From positions 1 through 17,595 of the forward strand of contig DOIS01000168.1 of NCBI GenBank assembly GCA_003511785.1: DNA of 17,595 nt. Reading direction: 5' to 3'. Position numbers and translations under genes: made by a program. The notes under the pieces were generated by a model, which had not been told where the DNA came from, made no database searches, and worked only from the letters and a program-made list of their open reading frames with translations. This DNA is from Paracoccaceae bacterium. GTDB lineage: Bacteria > Pseudomonadota > Alphaproteobacteria > Rhodobacterales > Rhodobacteraceae. Positions 15,214-17,595 of this stretch are shown here, one piece after another (position 1 is the stretch's first letter; every line of letters begins with the position of its first letter).

Positions 15214-15870
15214 TCACGCCACCCCGGCTTGCACCCCCAGCGCGATCGCCGCGAAGAAACAGACCGACGCGGCCAGCACGAACCCGTGCCAGATCGCGTT
15301 GGCGAATTTCAGGCTCTCCCAGACATAGAACACCACGCCGAGCGTGTAGAGGCCACCGCCCACCGCGATCAGCACCAGCGCCGAGACCGGCAGGATGGCC
15401 AGGAGCGAGCCCGCCAGCAGCAGCGACAGCCAGCCCATGGTGAGATAGAGCGCGATCCCGTTGCGTGAGGGGTCGCGCCAGAACCACAGCTTGCGCGCCG
15501 CGCCGAAGGCCGCCAGCGCCCAGATCACCGCCAGCACCATATAGGAGGTCAGGCTGCCCACCAGCACCACCAGCGGCGTGTAGGTGCCCGCGATCTTGAG
15601 ATAGATCGCCGCGTGATCCAGCCGCCGGAACGCGGCGCGACGATGCTCCCACGGCGTGAAGTGATAGGCGAAGGAGGCGAGAAACGTGGCGATCAGCGTG
15701 GCCCCGTAGATCGTCAGCGCCAGGGTCTGCCCGCCGCCCGCGCGCTCGGCCGCCCACAGAATCAGCCAGATGCTGCCGGCCAGCGCCCCCGCCAGGCCCA
15801 GCCCGTGCATCAGCGCATCAGCGATCCGTTCGGAGCGGGCGTATCGGGGATAGACGGGCTCGATGCTCAT
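15214..15870 (-). CDS. trhA: TrhA/hemolysin III family membrane protein (PAQR)
   Basis: This seven-helix inner-membrane protein of the PAQR superfamily is 218 aa. Bacterial members were called hemolysin III; TrhA has been linked to membrane fluidity homeostasis. The family's zinc-site residues are visible: His22 in LMHGLGLAG, Ser66/His70 in SFAYHF, Asp85-His86 in RRLDHAAIYLKIAGTYTPL, and a late His195 in IWHGFVLAAS. About seven hydrophobic segments alternate with short loops. ATG 15870 starts at MSIEPVYPRY, the normal beginning for the family. The open frame reaches further upstream to 16116, but only through the palindromic repeats. The Shine-Dalgarno is weak (AGG, 8 bases before). It may form an operon with the amidohydrolase, and is divergent from the glutamine synthetase-like gene. 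Confidence 0.88.
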   Translation of the reverse strand: MSIEPVYPRYARSERIADALMHGLGLAGALAGSIWLILWAAERAGGGQTLALTIYGATLIATFLASFAYHFTPWEHRRAAFRRLDHAAIYLKIAGTYTPLVVLVGSLTSYMVLAVIWALAAFGAARKLWFWRDPSRNGIALYLTMGWLSLLLAGSLLAILPVSALVLIAVGGGLYTLGVVFYVWESLKFANAIWHGFVLAASVCFFAAIALGVQAGVA

Positions 15871-15973
15871 GGAAACAGCCTGTGGCGACGGGGTGGCGAT
15901 GGCAAGCCCTGCACAAAGACGGGCCAGGGTGACGTGACGACAGCCGCGCGGGCGCACAGCACCGCGAAACCGC

Positions 15974-16003
15974 TTGACAGGAAACCGCGCGCCACCGTCA
16001 GAT
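15974..16003 (+). promoter_or_regulatory. Candidate promoter for the glutamine synthetase-like gene
   Basis: A perfect TTGACA (15974-15979) is followed 18 bases later by TCAGAT, a weak -10. Use of this promoter would give a leader of roughly 105 bases carrying both long palindromes. Confidence 0.3.
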
Positions 16004-16054
16004 GTTCCGCGTGACGCCCTCCGATGCCCTCCCCGCCCCGCCGCGCCGCGCGCC

Positions 16055-16074
16055 AAATTTCTTCGAAGAAATTT
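16055..16074. repeat. Perfect 20-bp palindrome
   Basis: AAATTTCTTCGAAGAAATTT is fully self-complementary with no loop. It is AT-rich inside otherwise GC-rich DNA and abuts a second palindrome. I recall similar paired palindromes scattered in Rhodobacterales genomes, but cannot verify this here. Confidence 0.8.
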
Positions 16075-16100
16075 GCCAAGAGTTTTCCAAAACTCTTGGC
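16075..16100. repeat. 26-bp palindrome, 12-bp arms
   Basis: GCCAAGAGTTTT and AAAACTCTTGGC flank a two-base CC centre. It directly follows the 20-bp palindrome and ends 18 bases before the glutamine synthetase-like start. As RNA each can fold into a hairpin; no T-run follows the second stem. Confidence 0.8.
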
Positions 16101-16118
16101 CCCGACCCGAGGGCACGC

Positions 16119-17474
16119 ATGATCTCCTTCGACACGCTCAAGGCCGAGGTCGCCGAAGGCCGCATCGACACGGTGCTGGTCTGCCTCGTCGACATGCAGG
16201 GCCGCCTGATGGGCAAACGCTTTCACGCCGCGCATTTCGTCGAGACCGCATGGGCCGAGACCCATTGCCGCAATTACCTGCTGGCCACCGATCTCGAGAT
16301 GGACACGCCCTCGGGCTATGCCGCGGCCAGTTGGGAGAAGGGCTATGGCGACTACGTGATGCGGCCCGACCTCGCCACCCTGCGCCGCCTGCCCTGGCTC
16401 GAGGGGACGGCGACGGTGCTCTGCGACGTGCTCGACCACCACGACCACGCCCCGGTGCCGCACAGCCCCCGTGAGGTGCTCAAGGCGCAGATCGCGCGGG
16501 CCGAGGCGATGGGGCTCGCGCCGGTCATGGCGACCGAGCTGGAGTTCTTCCTGTTCGAGCAGAGCCATGACACGATCCGCAAGGGCGGGTTCCGCGACCT
16601 GGTGCCGCTCAGCGGGCACAACGCCGATTACAGCATCCTCCAGACCACCCGCGACGAGCATGTGATGCGCCCGGTCCGCAATCACCTCCGGGCCGCCGGG
16701 GTGCCGGTCGAGAACAGCAAGGGCGAGGCCGAGACCGGGCAGGCCGAGCTCAACATCCGCTATTCCGACGCGCTGACCTGCGCCGACAACCACACCGTCG
16801 CCAAGCACGCGGTCAAGGAGATCGCCGACAGCCGGGGCGTGGCCGCCAGCTTCCTGCCGAAATGGCACGCCGACAAGGTTGGCAGCGCCGCCCATATCCA
16901 CCAGTCGCTGTTTCGCGAGGGGACCAACGCCTTTCACGACGCGGGCGCCGCGCATGGCATGAGCCAGGTGATGCGCCACTACCTGGCGGGGCTGATCGCC
17001 TACGCGCCGGACATGATGGTGTTCCTGGCGCCCTATGTGAACAGCTACAAGCGCTTCAGTCCCGGCACCTTCGCCCCCACCAAGACCGCCTGGTCGGTGG
17101 ACAACCGCACCGCCGGCTATCGCCCGGTGGGCGAGGGCAGCGCGGGCGTGCGCGTCGAATGCCGCATTCCCGGCTCGGACGTGAACCCCTATCTCGCCTG
17201 CGCCGCGCAACCGGCCGCCGGGCTGACCGGGATCGAGGAGATGCGCGAACTGCCCGCGCCGGTCTCGGGCGACATCTACGGCATGGAGGCGGTGGCGGAC
17301 GTGCCGCGCAGCCTGCGCGAGGCCACCGACCGGCTGCGCGGCTCGGCCATGCTGCGCGCGGCGATGGGCGACCGGGTCGTCGAGCACTACACCCGCGCCG
17401 CCGAGATCGAACAGGAAGCGTTCGACCGGGCGGTGACCGATCGGGAAATCGCCCGCAGGTTCGAGCGGTCCTGA
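16119..17474 (+). CDS. Glutamine synthetase family protein (PuuA / gamma-glutamylpolyamine synthetase-like)
   Basis: This ATP-dependent ligase joins glutamate to an amine (451 aa). The N-terminal beta-grasp domain has VLVCLVDMQGRLMGKRF. The catalytic domain shows metal-site Glu140/Glu142 (TELEFFLFE), ETGQAELNIRYSDA, the His259 of HIHQSLF, NSYKRFSPGTFAPTKTAW, DNRTAGYRPVG and the Arg-Glu pair VRVECRIPGSDVNPYLA. It lacks the C-terminal adenylylation loop of biosynthetic GlnA and reads closer to PuuA/GlnA3-type enzymes acting on polyamines or other amines. GAGGG at 16109-16113, five bases before ATG 16119, fixes the start. An earlier in-frame ATG (16002) would translate the palindromes and is rejected. 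No puu-pathway partners are nearby, so the amine substrate is open. An insertion sequence begins within 30 bases of its stop. Confidence 0.9.
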   Translation: MISFDTLKAEVAEGRIDTVLVCLVDMQGRLMGKRFHAAHFVETAWAETHCRNYLLATDLEMDTPSGYAAASWEKGYGDYVMRPDLATLRRLPWLEGTATVLCDVLDHHDHAPVPHSPREVLKAQIARAEAMGLAPVMATELEFFLFEQSHDTIRKGGFRDLVPLSGHNADYSILQTTRDEHVMRPVRNHLRAAGVPVENSKGEAETGQAELNIRYSDALTCADNHTVAKHAVKEIADSRGVAASFLPKWHADKVGSAAHIHQSLFREGTNAFHDAGAAHGMSQVMRHYLAGLIAYAPDMMVFLAPYVNSYKRFSPGTFAPTKTAWSVDNRTAGYRPVGEGSAGVRVECRIPGSDVNPYLACAAQPAAGLTGIEEMRELPAPVSGDIYGMEAVADVPRSLREATDRLRGSAMLRAAMGDRVVEHYTRAAEIEQEAFDRAVTDREIARRFERS

Positions 17475-17503
17475 TCCCTTTCACTTCTCGGGCCTGTGGA
17501 TAT

Positions 17504-17595
17504 TCATCTTGATGCGATGAGCGCCGCGACCAGGTTCCAGTTAGCGACATAACTGTTGTCGGTTTTGTCGTAACGTGTTGCGATACCACGGAATT
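17504..17595 (-). mobile_element. C-terminal end of IS5-like transposase (runs off window)
   Basis: On the minus strand the last 29 codons before a TGA read FRGIATRYDKTDNSY... ending LVAALIASR. The RYDKT motif followed by a short hydrophobic helix is the usual C-terminus of IS5-related DDE transposases. The rest lies beyond the right edge. The IS boundary should fall between the glutamine synthetase-like stop (17474) and 17503, but the inverted repeat and target duplication cannot be fixed without the other end. Confidence 0.7.

Noticed and set aside
15871..16116. 82-residue N-terminal extension of the TrhA-like protein
   Set aside because: It crosses the palindromes and the promoter region and has no family homology; the normal start motif is at 15870.
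16002..16118. 39-residue N-terminal extension of the glutamine synthetase-like protein
   Set aside because: It would translate the two palindromes; GAGGG five bases before ATG 16119 and the family's usual length favour the shorter protein.
15867..17387. 506-codon minus-strand frame opposite the glutamine synthetase-like gene
   Set aside because: It is antisense to a gene with full catalytic motifs, and its composition is that of a high-GC shadow frame.

Overview
The window looks like chromosomal DNA of an alphaproteobacterium of the Rhodobacteraceae/Roseobacter group. The evidence is a full-length CtrA response regulator directly downstream of its small inhibitor SciP (DUF1153), the divergent aroK-aroB / xerD block, and roughly 70% GC DNA with strong C/G third-position preference from about 5,400 onward. 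There are no rRNA, tRNA or CRISPR features.

Region 1 (1 to about 5,400) differs from the rest. It is a tightly packed plus-strand operon with lower GC: the 3' part of a PsiE-family membrane protein, a P-type cation ATPase, a KefB-type cation/proton antiporter with an RCK domain, and a site-2 protease (M50) with CBS domains. psiE and kefB neighbours are typical of the mobile stress-tolerance island known as tLST/LHR, so I infer that this is the end of such an island. The M50 gene is compositionally split: about 55% GC up to its catalytic MDGGR motif and about 72% after it. It therefore looks like a hybrid formed by recombination between an island copy and a resident copy, or an assembly join. 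This is the most interesting point in the window.

Region 2 (about 6,000 to 10,407) holds aroB and aroK on the minus strand (shikimate pathway). Divergent from them is a plus-strand operon of a 49-aa membrane peptide, a 510-aa exported protein of unknown function, and xerD (chromosome dimer resolution). Region 3 (10,408 to 10,852) has no gene. It contains two 94-bp imperfect direct repeats 108 bp apart.

Region 4 (10,853 to 13,219) is the cell-cycle/motility regulator ctrA with sciP upstream on the minus strand, and divergent mnmA (tRNA 2-thiouridylase). CtrA-like TTAA-N7 boxes lie in front of both regulators. Region 5 (13,220 to 15,870) has a hairpin-bearing convergent spacer, then a YtcJ-like amidohydrolase and a TrhA/hemolysin-III membrane protein on the minus strand. 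Region 6 (15,871 to 17,595) has a PuuA-like glutamine synthetase family gene, whose leader carries two adjacent long palindromes, and then the C-terminal end of an IS5-like transposase running off the window.
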